6,552 nt of DNA from Muribaculaceae bacterium (GTDB lineage Bacteria; Bacteroidota; Bacteroidia; Bacteroidales; Muribaculaceae), in the NCBI GenBank assembly GCA_029056365.1, contig JAIDBM010000091.1:1-6552 (forward strand), read 5' to 3'. The position numbers and the translations under genes are program-made. The notes under the pieces are model-generated. The model had not been told where the DNA came from. It saw nothing but the letters and a program-made list of their open reading frames with translations, and ran no database searches. This document shows positions 1 to 6,520 of the stretch, one piece after another (the stretch's first letter is position 1; each line of letters starts with the position of its first letter).

Positions 1-1
1 G

Positions 2-931
2 TTCTACCGCCCTGACTTCGGAATCGGCTACATATTTTTGTCGATTCTGATTGCATGGGCTGTCAACCTCCTGATGATGATACCCGAACTCACCGGCTTC
101 CGCTGGAGTTTCAGCGGAAAACTTCTGGGCGAGATGCTTCGCTATTCGGCACCGCTTCTGGTGCTGGGCGTGGCGGGCATAATGAACCAGACAGTCGACA
201 AGCTGCTTTATCCTTATCTTGTGAGCGACCCGGCCGAAGCCATGGAAGGACTCGGCATATACGGAGCCAACTACAAGGTGGCCATAGTGATGGTTATGTT
301 CATACAGGCCTTCCGCTTCGCCTATGAACCGTTTATCTTCTCCCAGGCAAAGGAAAAAGGCGCGAAATCAAACCAGGCCTACTGCGATGCCATGAAGTTC
401 TTCGTAATCTTCGCCGTGGTGCTCTTCCTTGGCGTGATGTTCTATCTGCCGGTACTACGCTACTTCATATCGCCACGATACTTCAGCGGCCTCGCCGTAG
501 TGCCGATTATAATGCTGGCGGAATTCTTCTTCGGAGTATTCTTCAACCTCTCGGTATGGTACAAACTCAGCGACCGCACCGTATGGGGCATGTACTTCTC
601 GCTCATAGGCGTGGCCGTGACCGTGACACTGAACATAGTGCTTGTGCCTCGGTTCGGCTATATGGGCTGCGCCTGGGCCGCTCTGGCAAGCTACTTTGTG
701 ATGATGACAGCCAGCTACTTCACCGGCAAACTGCTTCATCCTATCGGTTATCCGGTTAAACGCCTGCTCGGCTACATGGCCGCGGGCGCAATCTGCTACG
801 TGGCCGGCATATATGCGGTCGACACCCCGTGGATGTGGCTCAACTATATAATACGCGGACTTATAATCACGGCCTTCCTCGCACTCTGTATCCGCAAAGA
901 ACACATTCCATTGCCAGGACTGCGGAAATGA
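2..931 (+). CDS. Wzx-type polysaccharide flippase, C-terminal part (5' end outside window)
   Basis: This is the C-terminal 309 residues of a polytopic membrane protein of the polysaccharide-transporter (MATE-like flippase) superfamily, which moves lipid-linked oligosaccharide units across the inner membrane for capsule, O-antigen or exopolysaccharide assembly. The frame is open from base 2, so the TTG at 38 is an internal codon and the true start lies left of the window. Family members usually have about 480-500 residues, so roughly the last 60% is present. About nine hydrophobic segments are visible, near residues 7-29, 48-62, 93-108, 132-152, 163-187, 196-216, 220-240, 255-272 and 280-297. 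The stretch reading GIYGANYKVAIVMVMFIQAF (residues 85-104) resembles Bacteroidetes flippases. Its stop codon overlaps the start of the next gene (ATGA), so the two are translationally coupled. The family call is firm; the substrate cannot be told. Confidence 0.88.
   Translation, partial: FYRPDFGIGYIFLSILIAWAVNLLMMIPELTGFRWSFSGKLLGEMLRYSAPLLVLGVAGIMNQTVDKLLYPYLVSDPAEAMEGLGIYGANYKVAIVMVMFIQAFRFAYEPFIFSQAKEKGAKSNQAYCDAMKFFVIFAVVLFLGVMFYLPVLRYFISPRYFSGLAVVPIIMLAEFFFGVFFNLSVWYKLSDRTVWGMYFSLIGVAVTVTLNIVLVPRFGYMGCAWAALASYFVMMTASYFTGKLLHPIGYPVKRLLGYMAAGAICYVAGIYAVDTPWMWLNYIIRGLIITAFLALCIRKEHIPLPGLRK
916..919 (+). promoter_or_regulatory. Shine-Dalgarno-like AGGA for the glycosyltransferase
   Basis: AGGA lies 8 bases before the ATG at 928, inside the last codons of the flippase gene. 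Together with the ATGA overlap it supports 928 as the glycosyltransferase start rather than the upstream in-frame ATG at 829, which would read through about 100 bases of flippase coding sequence. Confidence 0.5.
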
Positions 932-2160
932 AAACAGTGATTATAAACCACAGCGACACCCGCGGCGGAGCCTCGGTGGTGAGCTACCGGCTGCTGAAGG
1001 CTCTCAAAGCCGAGGGCGCCGATGTAAAAATGCTTGTGTGCCACAAGGCTACCGACGACCCCGATGTAATCACGGCGGCTCCGAAATGGCGCTGCCGCAT
1101 TCCGTTCATAGCCGAGCATCTCGGAATTTTCGCGGCAAACGGCTTCGACCGTTCCTCTCTGTTCAAGATAAGCACCGGCTCGGACGGACTGCCGCTCCAC
1201 CGTCACCCTCTGGTAAAAAGCGCCGATGCTGTGATACTCAACTGGGTGAATCAGGGCATGCTGTCGCTCGACACAATCAGGAAGCTGGCCGACAGCGGAA
1301 AACGCATTATCTGGACCATGCACGACATGTGGAACCTTACCGGCATATGCCATCACGCCGGTTCTTGCTCCGGATACCTGCGACAATGCGGCAAATGCCC
1401 GCTTATAAACAAAAAAGAAAAGCTCAACGACCTTAGCCACGACATTCTGCTGCGCAAAAAAGAGCTTTACAACAGCTGCGACATACATTTCGTTGCCGTA
1501 AGCAACTGGCTTGCCGGTCTGGCCCGCCGGAGCAGCCTCATGGCCCACAGCCGCATATCGGTCATACCAAATGCCTTCCCCATCGAAGATTTTCTGAATC
1601 CGCCGGACTACGACCGCAACTCGCTGGGGCTCCCGGCCCACAAACCGCTCATCGTAATGGGTGCGGCCAGGCTCGACGACCCGATCAAGAACCTGCCAAT
1701 GGCCATAAAAGCACTCAACATACTTGCCGACAAAGGCCCGGACGCTCATGCCGTATTCTACGGCGGCATCAGGCATGCCGAAATATTAAACAGCCTGCGG
1801 CTGCCGTTCACCTATATGGGCACTATCGACGAACCGGCGAAATTACGGTCGCTGATGCACCACGCGTCCGCAGTCCTGTCGTCGTCCGACTACGAGACAC
1901 TGCCTGGCACCCTCATCGAAGGACAAGCCGCCGGAGCAATACCGGTAAGCTTCGGCAATGGCGGACAAAGCGACATCATCGACCATCTCAGCAGCGGCTA
2001 TATAGCACGCACAGGCGATGCCGACGATCTTGCCGCCGGCCTTGGATGGGCCGTGACACATCCGCACGACCCGGACTTTCTGGCCGATTCCGTACGGCGC
2101 CGCTTTTCGGCCCGGGCCGTCGCACGGCGCTATCTCGAACTTCTCAGCGGGCGCTCCTGA
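928..2160 (+). CDS. GT4-like glycosyltransferase with a Cys-rich insert
   Basis: This 410-residue protein has the layout of a retaining GT-B glycosyltransferase (GT4/WcaL-like), transferring a sugar from a nucleotide donor to a growing lipid-linked glycan on the cytoplasmic face of the inner membrane. The N-terminal domain begins with a Rossmann strand and a glycine loop (TRGGAS, residues 11-16). The C-terminal domain starts near residue 240 and has the donor-site residues Arg248 and Lys254 in GAARLDDPIKN, then the E-x7-E motif, Glu323 and Glu331 (ETLPGTLIE). Between them is a Cys-rich stretch (Cys141, Cys147, Cys154, Cys157, with His142/His143) found in a subset of Bacteroidetes glycosyltransferases; it could bind metal, which is inference. 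The start at 928 is chosen from the ATGA overlap with the flippase and an AGGA 8 bases upstream. Its final codons overlap the convergent esterase gene by 17 bases. Donor and acceptor are unknown. Confidence 0.9.
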   Translation: MKTVIINHSDTRGGASVVSYRLLKALKAEGADVKMLVCHKATDDPDVITAAPKWRCRIPFIAEHLGIFAANGFDRSSLFKISTGSDGLPLHRHPLVKSADAVILNWVNQGMLSLDTIRKLADSGKRIIWTMHDMWNLTGICHHAGSCSGYLRQCGKCPLINKKEKLNDLSHDILLRKKELYNSCDIHFVAVSNWLAGLARRSSLMAHSRISVIPNAFPIEDFLNPPDYDRNSLGLPAHKPLIVMGAARLDDPIKNLPMAIKALNILADKGPDAHAVFYGGIRHAEILNSLRLPFTYMGTIDEPAKLRSLMHHASAVLSSSDYETLPGTLIEGQAAGAIPVSFGNGGQSDIIDHLSSGYIARTGDADDLAAGLGWAVTHPHDPDFLADSVRRRFSARAVARRYLELLSGRS

Positions 2161-2956
2161 ACTTACTGTCGAAATACAGCAGGTGATATAACAGCGAGTT
2201 GGCCCAGTAGGGATGACTATGGCCGCCGGGACGCGAAATATAGTCGTGCGGTATCTTCTTAACCATAAGGGTTTCGTGAAGACGGTCGTTGACACGCGCG
2301 AAAAAATCATCGACTCCGCAGTCGAAAATAATGTTCACATCGCCGGGATTTATCCGGTCGACATTATTGATTACCGAAGCCTCGGCCCAGCGTTGCGGAT
2401 ACTGATTATAGTCGCCGAGATAATCCTTTATGTTCCAACGCTCGGGAAAGGGCAGTATATCCACTCCGCCCGACATGCTGCCTGCGTTTCCGAACACATC
2501 GGGATGACGGAATGCAAGATACAGGGCGCCGTGGCCTCCCATGCTGAATCCGGTAACCGCCCTGTGGGCCGCATCGGCCAAGGTGGGATAATTCCGGTCG
2601 ATATACTTTACCAGTTCATCGCTTATAAAGGTTTCCATCTGCATGTTGCTGTCGACAGGCGAATCGAAATACCAGCTGTTGCGTCCGTCGGACAACACGA
2701 ATATCATTCCGTAGCGTTCGGCAAGTTCAGGCAGCTGCGGCTGGGTCTTGAGCCACTGGCCTTCGAATCCTCCGTGACCGTGAAGGAGATAAACCACCGG
2801 CAGACGCTGGCCCTGCGCTATGGTGTCGGGCACCACTACCAGAACCTTTTCCGGCGACTCAAGCAGAAAAGTGCGTATTGAAAGAGAATCGACATGCGCG
2901 GCCCTGGAGAACACGGCGGCGCACAAAAGCAGACTCAAAAAGACAAGGCGTTTCAT
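2144..2956 (-). CDS. Secreted alpha/beta-hydrolase esterase (esterase D / CE1-like)
   Basis: This 270-residue serine esterase belongs to the putative-esterase family (PF00756 type) that includes S-formylglutathione hydrolase, feruloyl and acetyl-xylan esterases and antigen 85. Residues 1-20 look like a Sec signal peptide (MKRLVFLSLLLCAAVFSRAA). Cys12 does not sit in a proper lipobox, so a periplasmic or secreted soluble enzyme is more likely than a lipoprotein. Visible motifs are LLHGHGG at 57-63 (oxyanion region), the nucleophile elbow GFSMGG with Ser138, an acidic block DCGVDD at 212-217 carrying the probable catalytic Asp, and GGHSH at 244-248 with His246 as the likely catalytic His. The signal peptide argues against cytosolic formaldehyde detoxification and for hydrolysis of an ester on a polysaccharide or envelope component, which is inference. 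Its ATG overlaps the stop of the LD-carboxypeptidase gene (ATGA). It is the last gene of the operon. Confidence 0.88.
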   Translation of the reverse strand: MKRLVFLSLLLCAAVFSRAAHVDSLSIRTFLLESPEKVLVVVPDTIAQGQRLPVVYLLHGHGGFEGQWLKTQPQLPELAERYGMIFVLSDGRNSWYFDSPVDSNMQMETFISDELVKYIDRNYPTLADAAHRAVTGFSMGGHGALYLAFRHPDVFGNAGSMSGGVDILPFPERWNIKDYLGDYNQYPQRWAEASVINNVDRINPGDVNIIFDCGVDDFFARVNDRLHETLMVKKIPHDYISRPGGHSHPYWANSLLYHLLYFDSKFRSAR

Positions 2957-3858
2957 TGGCGGTGAAAAATTATGGAGTTTGTGCCGCTGGAACTCACCTT
3001 CAGAGTCACATCGGCCGATTCAATCAAAGGTATATTATGGTCGACATGACCTACCGGAACATCGAAGGCCACCGGATAGCTGTAGGCGGCGGTCATGTCG
3101 CGTATCATATCGTACATATGCTCATAGCTGTCGTCGGGCTTATAGTCGGTGAACTGCCCCACTATAAGGCCGCCGAGCTGCGACAGCACGCCATTGAGCT
3201 TCAGCTGATAAAGAATACGCTCTATCTTATAGATAGGCTCCGCCACGTCTTCTATGAAAAGTATGGTGCCAGGAGCGAACACATCATAAGGGGTGTCGAT
3301 AAGGTCGGCCAGCACTGCCACATTGCCGCCGATAAGCTTGCCCGAGGCTATTCCCTGCCTGTCGTATTCATGGGCCGGGAAAGTATACACCGGACGCTCG
3401 CCACGCAGTATACGGAAGAGGGCGGCGGTATCCTGGTCGGCGGGTCCGAGCATAATCTGCGCCGCCATCGGGGAGTGTATGCTGGCCACCCCCTTGCTTG
3501 CCATAAGGGCGTGCAGGGCCGATATGTCGCTGAAACCTATCACCCATTTGGGGTCGGAGGCAAGGTCGAGACGGTTCAGCCGGTCCATTATATGCACAAC
3601 GCCGTAGCCGCCGCGCGAGCACAGTATGGCCCGCACCTCAGGGTCGAGGAAAGCGCTTTCAAGGTCGTTGTAGCGTTCGTCGGCGGTGCCGCTGTATATT
3701 CCGCTCACGCCCAGGGCATGAGGCATCACCACCGGGCGCCAGCCCTCGTTTGTGAGCACCGTCACCGCACCGGCCACCTTCTCGGGATATATATGTCCGG
3801 CCGGCGATACAATCGCAATCTTGTCGCCTTTTTTCAACGGTCGGGGATATTTTATCAT
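2953..3858 (-). CDS. ldcA: Peptidase S66 LD-carboxypeptidase (muramoyltetrapeptide carboxypeptidase)
   Basis: This 301-residue protein matches the S66 family of Ser-Glu-His peptidases. These remove the terminal D-alanine from muropeptide tetrapeptides in the cytoplasm so that the tripeptide can be recycled into peptidoglycan. The triad can be assigned: Ser110 in the elbow VIGFSDIS, Glu203 in LFIEDVAEPIYKIER, and His271 in VPVGHVDHNIP. The N-terminal strand KKGDKIAIVSPAG (9-21) and the SRGGYG loop (81-86) are also typical. Length is normal for the family and there is no signal peptide, in line with a cytoplasmic enzyme. MccF-type immunity proteins share the fold, but the gene context and the AEPIYKIER segment favour the housekeeping LdcA role. 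It starts 21 bases after the phosphopantetheinyl transferase stop, the only gap in the operon, with no clear Shine-Dalgarno. Its stop overlaps the esterase start. Confidence 0.92.
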   Translation of the reverse strand: MIKYPRPLKKGDKIAIVSPAGHIYPEKVAGAVTVLTNEGWRPVVMPHALGVSGIYSGTADERYNDLESAFLDPEVRAILCSRGGYGVVHIMDRLNRLDLASDPKWVIGFSDISALHALMASKGVASIHSPMAAQIMLGPADQDTAALFRILRGERPVYTFPAHEYDRQGIASGKLIGGNVAVLADLIDTPYDVFAPGTILFIEDVAEPIYKIERILYQLKLNGVLSQLGGLIVGQFTDYKPDDSYEHMYDMIRDMTAAYSYPVAFDVPVGHVDHNIPLIESADVTLKVSSSGTNSIIFHRQ

Positions 3859-3879
3859 ATGAGTCTGTATTATTTTGTT

Positions 3880-4461
3880 TTACGAATTTGTTACTTCAAG
3901 ACCTACCACTATACAGCCTATACAGCCGCTGTAGCCGAAAACAGTCGAGAGAGCGAACCGCCGGTTTCCCACGCAGGCTTCATCGCACAATGGCGTTGCC
4001 AGCTCAATTTCCGGGCCGCTCAGTCCGGGTTTTCCGGCGGCCTTATACACAGCCTCCTTGGCACACCAGGCCCAGAGCAGATGTCGGTCGTCGGCAAACA
4101 TCGGCAATTCGTTCCGGCCAAGAAAGCGTTCCGACACATGGCGCAGCTGCGATAATCTCATCTGTTCTATGTCAACACCGAGTCCCGGGGTATCCGACAC
4201 CGCCAGAACCGCATGTTCGCGGCTATGGCTCACGGATATGAATTTATCCGACCCTGCGATATAAGGCGAGCCATCGGCATTGTGGCAGTATTCCGCACCG
4301 GTGCCGAATATATGACCGACCAGACACCGCACGGCGTCACGCTCGCGATCTCTGCGGCGGCAAGGCGCGGAAACATTGCCAAGAGCGCAAATCGCAAGCC
4401 TTACACCCGGCATCGAGGGCAAGAGCAATTCCTCCGGCATGAACATATCGGTCAGTTCCAT
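3880..4461 (-). CDS. Sfp-type 4'-phosphopantetheinyl transferase
   Basis: This 193-residue protein should transfer the 4'-phosphopantetheine arm of coenzyme A to a serine of acyl- or peptidyl-carrier proteins, activating fatty-acid, polyketide or aryl-polyene type synthases. The superfamily motifs are present in order: GSPYIAG then SVSHS (residues 64-80), GLGVDIE (93-99, with Mg-binding Asp97 and Glu99), and WAWCAKEAVYK (130-140, with Glu136 and Lys140). Between motifs the helix RHVSERFLGRNE is also family-like. The length is between the short AcpS type (about 120) and full Sfp (about 225), and the N-terminal half is poorly conserved, as is common in Bacteroidetes homologues. The start at 4461 overlaps the gldD stop by 10 bases; Met6 or Met8 are alternative starts that would remove the overlap, and no Shine-Dalgarno decides between them. 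Its placement directly after gldD recurs in Bacteroidetes genomes. Its carrier-protein target is not shown here. Confidence 0.92.
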   Translation of the reverse strand: MELTDMFMPEELLLPSMPGVRLAICALGNVSAPCRRRDRERDAVRCLVGHIFGTGAEYCHNADGSPYIAGSDKFISVSHSREHAVLAVSDTPGLGVDIEQMRLSQLRHVSERFLGRNELPMFADDRHLLWAWCAKEAVYKAAGKPGLSGPEIELATPLCDEACVGNRRFALSTVFGYSGCIGCIVVGLEVTNS

Positions 4462-5021
4462 CGGCTAAGATTTTTCAAGGCATGCACAAGGTCGCGCTCC
4501 ACAGCCGAAACTACCGGAGCTATGGAATCGGCAGCCGACGATGCATCCAGTCCGGGAAAATAAGCGGCTCCGCTCACAATCGTACCACAACTGTCCACCG
4601 CCAGAAACTGAAGCGGGGTTGCAATCGGGTCGCGGCTCACCAGCAGCACGGACTCGAACGAGCCGTCGGCCGAACTTATATGCCGCGTCTCGGCAGTCAT
4701 TCCATACAGGTTCAGACTCATGCGCTCCCGGCGGCGGTCAATCTCGTCCGCCAGCCGCCCGGACGGAAAATCCGCCACTGTAAGATGCACAGTGGCTCCA
4801 TAGCGCGGATAGGCTATATCAAGCCAGCCGGCACGCGGCATACGCAGCGGCACGGCACTGTTGGCCTCGAAGCGGAGCGGAAACGAGTCGACCGGCTTGT
4901 ATACCGTATCATACAGATTCACACGCGGATAAGCCCTGCGTCGCGGACTCGCATCATCGCGTGTGCCGCAGGAACTGAACAGCAGCGCCGACAGAACGAG
5001 GAGAGAATACAGCGCTTTCAT
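4452..5021 (-). CDS. gldD: GldD-like lipoprotein
   Basis: This 189-residue protein resembles GldD, an envelope lipoprotein first described as needed for gliding in Flavobacterium johnsoniae but also present in non-gliding Bacteroidetes. A lipoprotein signal peptide ends in LFSSC with Cys18 as the lipidated residue. The mature chain begins GTRDDAS, whose acidic pair could act as a weak surface-export signal, though a proper K/Q-DD run is missing. Family-like stretches are the basic RRRAYPRVNL (27-36, usually P-x-G-Y-x-R), the WLDIAYPRYGATVHLT region (66-81), and a C-terminal segment, LQFLAVDS then GAAYFP (137-156), matching the usual L-x-F-x-x-T-D / F pattern only loosely. The identification rests on these and on the neighbour gldE, whose stop overlaps this ATG (ATGA). 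A GGAG from gldE codons sits only 2 bases before the start. The molecular function of GldD is not known. Confidence 0.85.
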   Translation of the reverse strand: MKALYSLLVLSALLFSSCGTRDDASPRRRAYPRVNLYDTVYKPVDSFPLRFEANSAVPLRMPRAGWLDIAYPRYGATVHLTVADFPSGRLADEIDRRRERMSLNLYGMTAETRHISSADGSFESVLLVSRDPIATPLQFLAVDSCGTIVSGAAYFPGLDASSAADSIAPVVSAVERDLVHALKNLSRWN

Positions 5022-6349
5022 GACTCCTGAGGTTCCGGCATTACCTTCACCCTGACCTCGTTGATACGATGGTCGGATATTTCAAGAATAAGGAAGCGGC
5101 AGCGACCGTACACAAGCGGTTCCTTGTCTTTGGGAAAATCGCCCTTTATGGCCAGCAGCATTCCGGCAAGAGTCTCGGCGTCCTCGCACACCGATGCATA
5201 ATCGTCTTCGTTCAGGCCGGTGACGCGGAAGAAATCGGTGAGCAGCGTGCGGCCCTCGAACACATAGGTGTCGTCGCGCAGACGTTTGTATGTATGCTCA
5301 TCCTCATCGTATTCATCATTTATGTCGCCTACAATCTCCTCAAGCACATCCTCCATGGTCACTATGCCGCAGCTGCCGCCATACTCGTCAAGCACAATCG
5401 CCAGATGGTTCTTCATCTTGCGGAAGTCTTCCAGAAGGTCATCGATCATTCTCGATTCAGGCACATAATAGGGCTTGCGGAGCAGAGAGTGCCAGTCGAA
5501 ACCCTCCACCTTGCGTCCGATATATGGTAGCAGATCGCGGGCATAAAGAATACCCTTTACATTGTCGAACGAGCCTTCGTACACCGGCAGACGGCTGTAG
5601 CCGCTTTCCACCACCACATGCAGCACCTGCTCGAAACCGAGGTTGAACTCGATGTCGGTGACTTCGGTACGCGGAGTCATGATTTCGCTGGCGGTGGTGT
5701 CGCCGAACTTCAATATGCCCTGAAGCATATTACGCTGTTCGCCGGCCTCCACATCGGTAATCTCCAGAGCCTGGGTAAGCTCGTCGGTGGTTATCTGGTC
5801 GGGCTGCTTTTCCACCATACGGTTCACCAGCGATGTACTGCTTACGAGCATGCCCGATACCGGGGAGAAAAACCTTGTCATGGCGGAAACCGGCCCGCAG
5901 GCCATCAGGGCCCATTTCACCGGATAATTGTTTGCGTAAAGCTTCGGAAGTATTTCGCCGAACAACAGAATAAGGAATGTGAGTATCACTGTCTGCAAAA
6001 CAAAACTGAGCACCGGACTCATATCGGCGAAAACAGGCCCGAGCGCAAAATTACAGAGCACAACAATGGTTACATTCACCAGATTATTGCTTATCAGTAT
6101 GGTGGCCAGCAGTTTCTCGGGCCGCGAAAGCAACTTTCTGATTACTGCTCCCTTTGGCGACTCATCGAGTTCCTCGATTTGCGACGGAGTAAGGGAGAAG
6201 AAAGAGATTTCACTGCCGGATACAAATCCGGAAAGCAACAGGCAAAACGCAGCGACTACAAGGGCCACGATTTTGGCAGCGCCGAACGAAACGGCAAGCT
6301 GCCCGATTATCATAAGCGGCTCGCAAGCCGGCAAAGGGTCGATATCCAA
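5018..6349 (-). CDS. gldE: GldE-like CNNM/CBS/CorC-HlyC membrane protein, probable TTG start
   Basis: This 443-residue inner-membrane protein has the three-part build of the CorC/HlyC family. A CNNM (DUF21) membrane domain comes first (about 24-180), with SGSEISFFSL (44-53), SNNLVN (87-92) and GEILPK (131-136). These hold the Ser, Asn and Glu/Pro positions linked to Mg2+ in CNNM/CorC proteins. Two CBS domains follow (about 223-345) with IMTPR, YSRLPVYE and DEYGGSCGIVTMEDVLEEI. A CorC_HlyC domain closes the protein (about 355-438). Such proteins are thought to export Mg2+ or related cations; pairing with gldD marks this one as GldE, associated with gliding in Flavobacterium but kept in non-gliders. 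The most upstream start is TTG at 6349; it keeps an acidic MDIDP N-terminus like the D-P-D-P start I recall in GldE. The alternative ATG at 6313 would give 431 residues but sits behind a GC hairpin. Confidence 0.9.
   Translation of the reverse strand: MDIDPLPACEPLMIIGQLAVSFGAAKIVALVVAAFCLLLSGFVSGSEISFFSLTPSQIEELDESPKGAVIRKLLSRPEKLLATILISNNLVNVTIVVLCNFALGPVFADMSPVLSFVLQTVILTFLILLFGEILPKLYANNYPVKWALMACGPVSAMTRFFSPVSGMLVSSTSLVNRMVEKQPDQITTDELTQALEITDVEAGEQRNMLQGILKFGDTTASEIMTPRTEVTDIEFNLGFEQVLHVVVESGYSRLPVYEGSFDNVKGILYARDLLPYIGRKVEGFDWHSLLRKPYYVPESRMIDDLLEDFRKMKNHLAIVLDEYGGSCGIVTMEDVLEEIVGDINDEYDEDEHTYKRLRDDTYVFEGRTLLTDFFRVTGLNEDDYASVCEDAETLAGMLLAIKGDFPKDKEPLVYGRCRFLILEISDHRINEVRVKVMPEPQES
6317..6330 (-). 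repeat. GC-rich inverted repeat just before the alternative gldE ATG
   Basis: A perfect 5-base inverted repeat (CGGCT, 4-base loop, AGCCG) lies 3 bases upstream of the ATG at 6313. In mRNA it would hide the place where a ribosome would bind for that start, which makes the AT-rich TTG start at 6349 more credible. The stem is short, so chance is possible. Confidence 0.35.
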
Positions 6350-6386
6350 TTTAAAGAGATTTGGTTAAACATTTTATTTTGAACTG

Positions 6387-6417
6387 CAAAAGTAATAATT
6401 ATTTCCAATATGACAAA
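6387..6417 (-). promoter_or_regulatory. Bacteroidetes-type promoter for the gldE operon
   Basis: Read on the minus strand, TTTG (6417-6414) is followed by exactly 19 bases and then TACTTTTG (6394-6387). This matches the Bacteroidetes housekeeping consensus, -33 TTTG and -7 TAnnTTTG, at every fixed position and at a normal spacing. Transcription should begin near 6376-6382, giving a leader of about 30 bases to the TTG start or about 65 to the ATG alternative. No other promoter this good was seen upstream of the five minus-strand genes, and the genes are almost all overlapping, so it probably drives the whole unit. Confidence 0.75.
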
Positions 6418-6481
6418 AATAATCTGAAACAGCCTCCGGAACACAAGCCCGCGAACCTGCGCGACATTGAAGAAAACCACG

Positions 6482-6510
6482 GCTCTTTCATTTAAACTAA
6501 AATAAAGAGC
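6482..6510. repeat. Imperfect hairpin, GCTCTTT ... AAAGAGC
   Basis: A 7-base perfect stem (6482-6488 with 6504-6510) extends by four A/T pairs (6490-6493 with 6500-6503) past one bulged C at 6489, leaving a 6-base loop. No T-run follows on the plus strand, so it is not itself a normal terminator. It stands 10 bases before the terminator hairpin and may belong to the same RNA. Confidence 0.5.
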
Positions 6511-6520
6511 ACATCCTCCC

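Noticed and set aside
829..927. Extended N-terminus of the glycosyltransferase from the ATG at 829
   Set aside because: It would lie wholly within flippase coding sequence, and the conserved Rossmann strand begins right at the ATG at 928.
844..1776. 310-codon open frame on the minus strand under the glycosyltransferase
   Set aside because: Mirror frame of a gene with clear GT4 motifs; no family features of its own.
2213..2881. 222-codon open frame on the plus strand under the esterase gene
   Set aside because: Antisense shadow; the minus-strand frame has a signal peptide and a full catalytic triad.
2878..4155. 425-codon open frame on the plus strand across ldcA and the transferase gene
   Set aside because: It is antisense to two genes with intact catalytic motifs, its translation shows no recognisable domain, and its composition (many His, Arg, Gly, Tyr) is that of a mirror frame in GC-rich DNA. 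It is longer than the real gene beneath it only by chance.
5618..6382. 254-codon open frame on the plus strand under gldE
   Set aside because: Antisense to conserved CNNM and CBS coding sequence, no recognisable domain, and it could not use the plus-strand promoter-like site that lies downstream of its start.
6411..6428. Five-codon leader-like frame ATG ACA AAA ATA ATC TGA before the two hairpins
   Set aside because: Two Ile codons in so short a frame are not enough to claim an amino-acid attenuator, and no downstream gene is visible.
6399..6491. 30-codon ATG frame on the minus strand upstream of gldE
   Set aside because: It ends inside the -33/-7 promoter spacer, lacks a ribosome-binding site and resembles nothing I know; a chance frame cannot be excluded.
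6361..6495. 44-codon plus-strand frame (TTG start) ending shortly before the terminator
   Set aside because: Tempting because of the terminator downstream, but it has no ATG, no Shine-Dalgarno, and runs across the gldE promoter.
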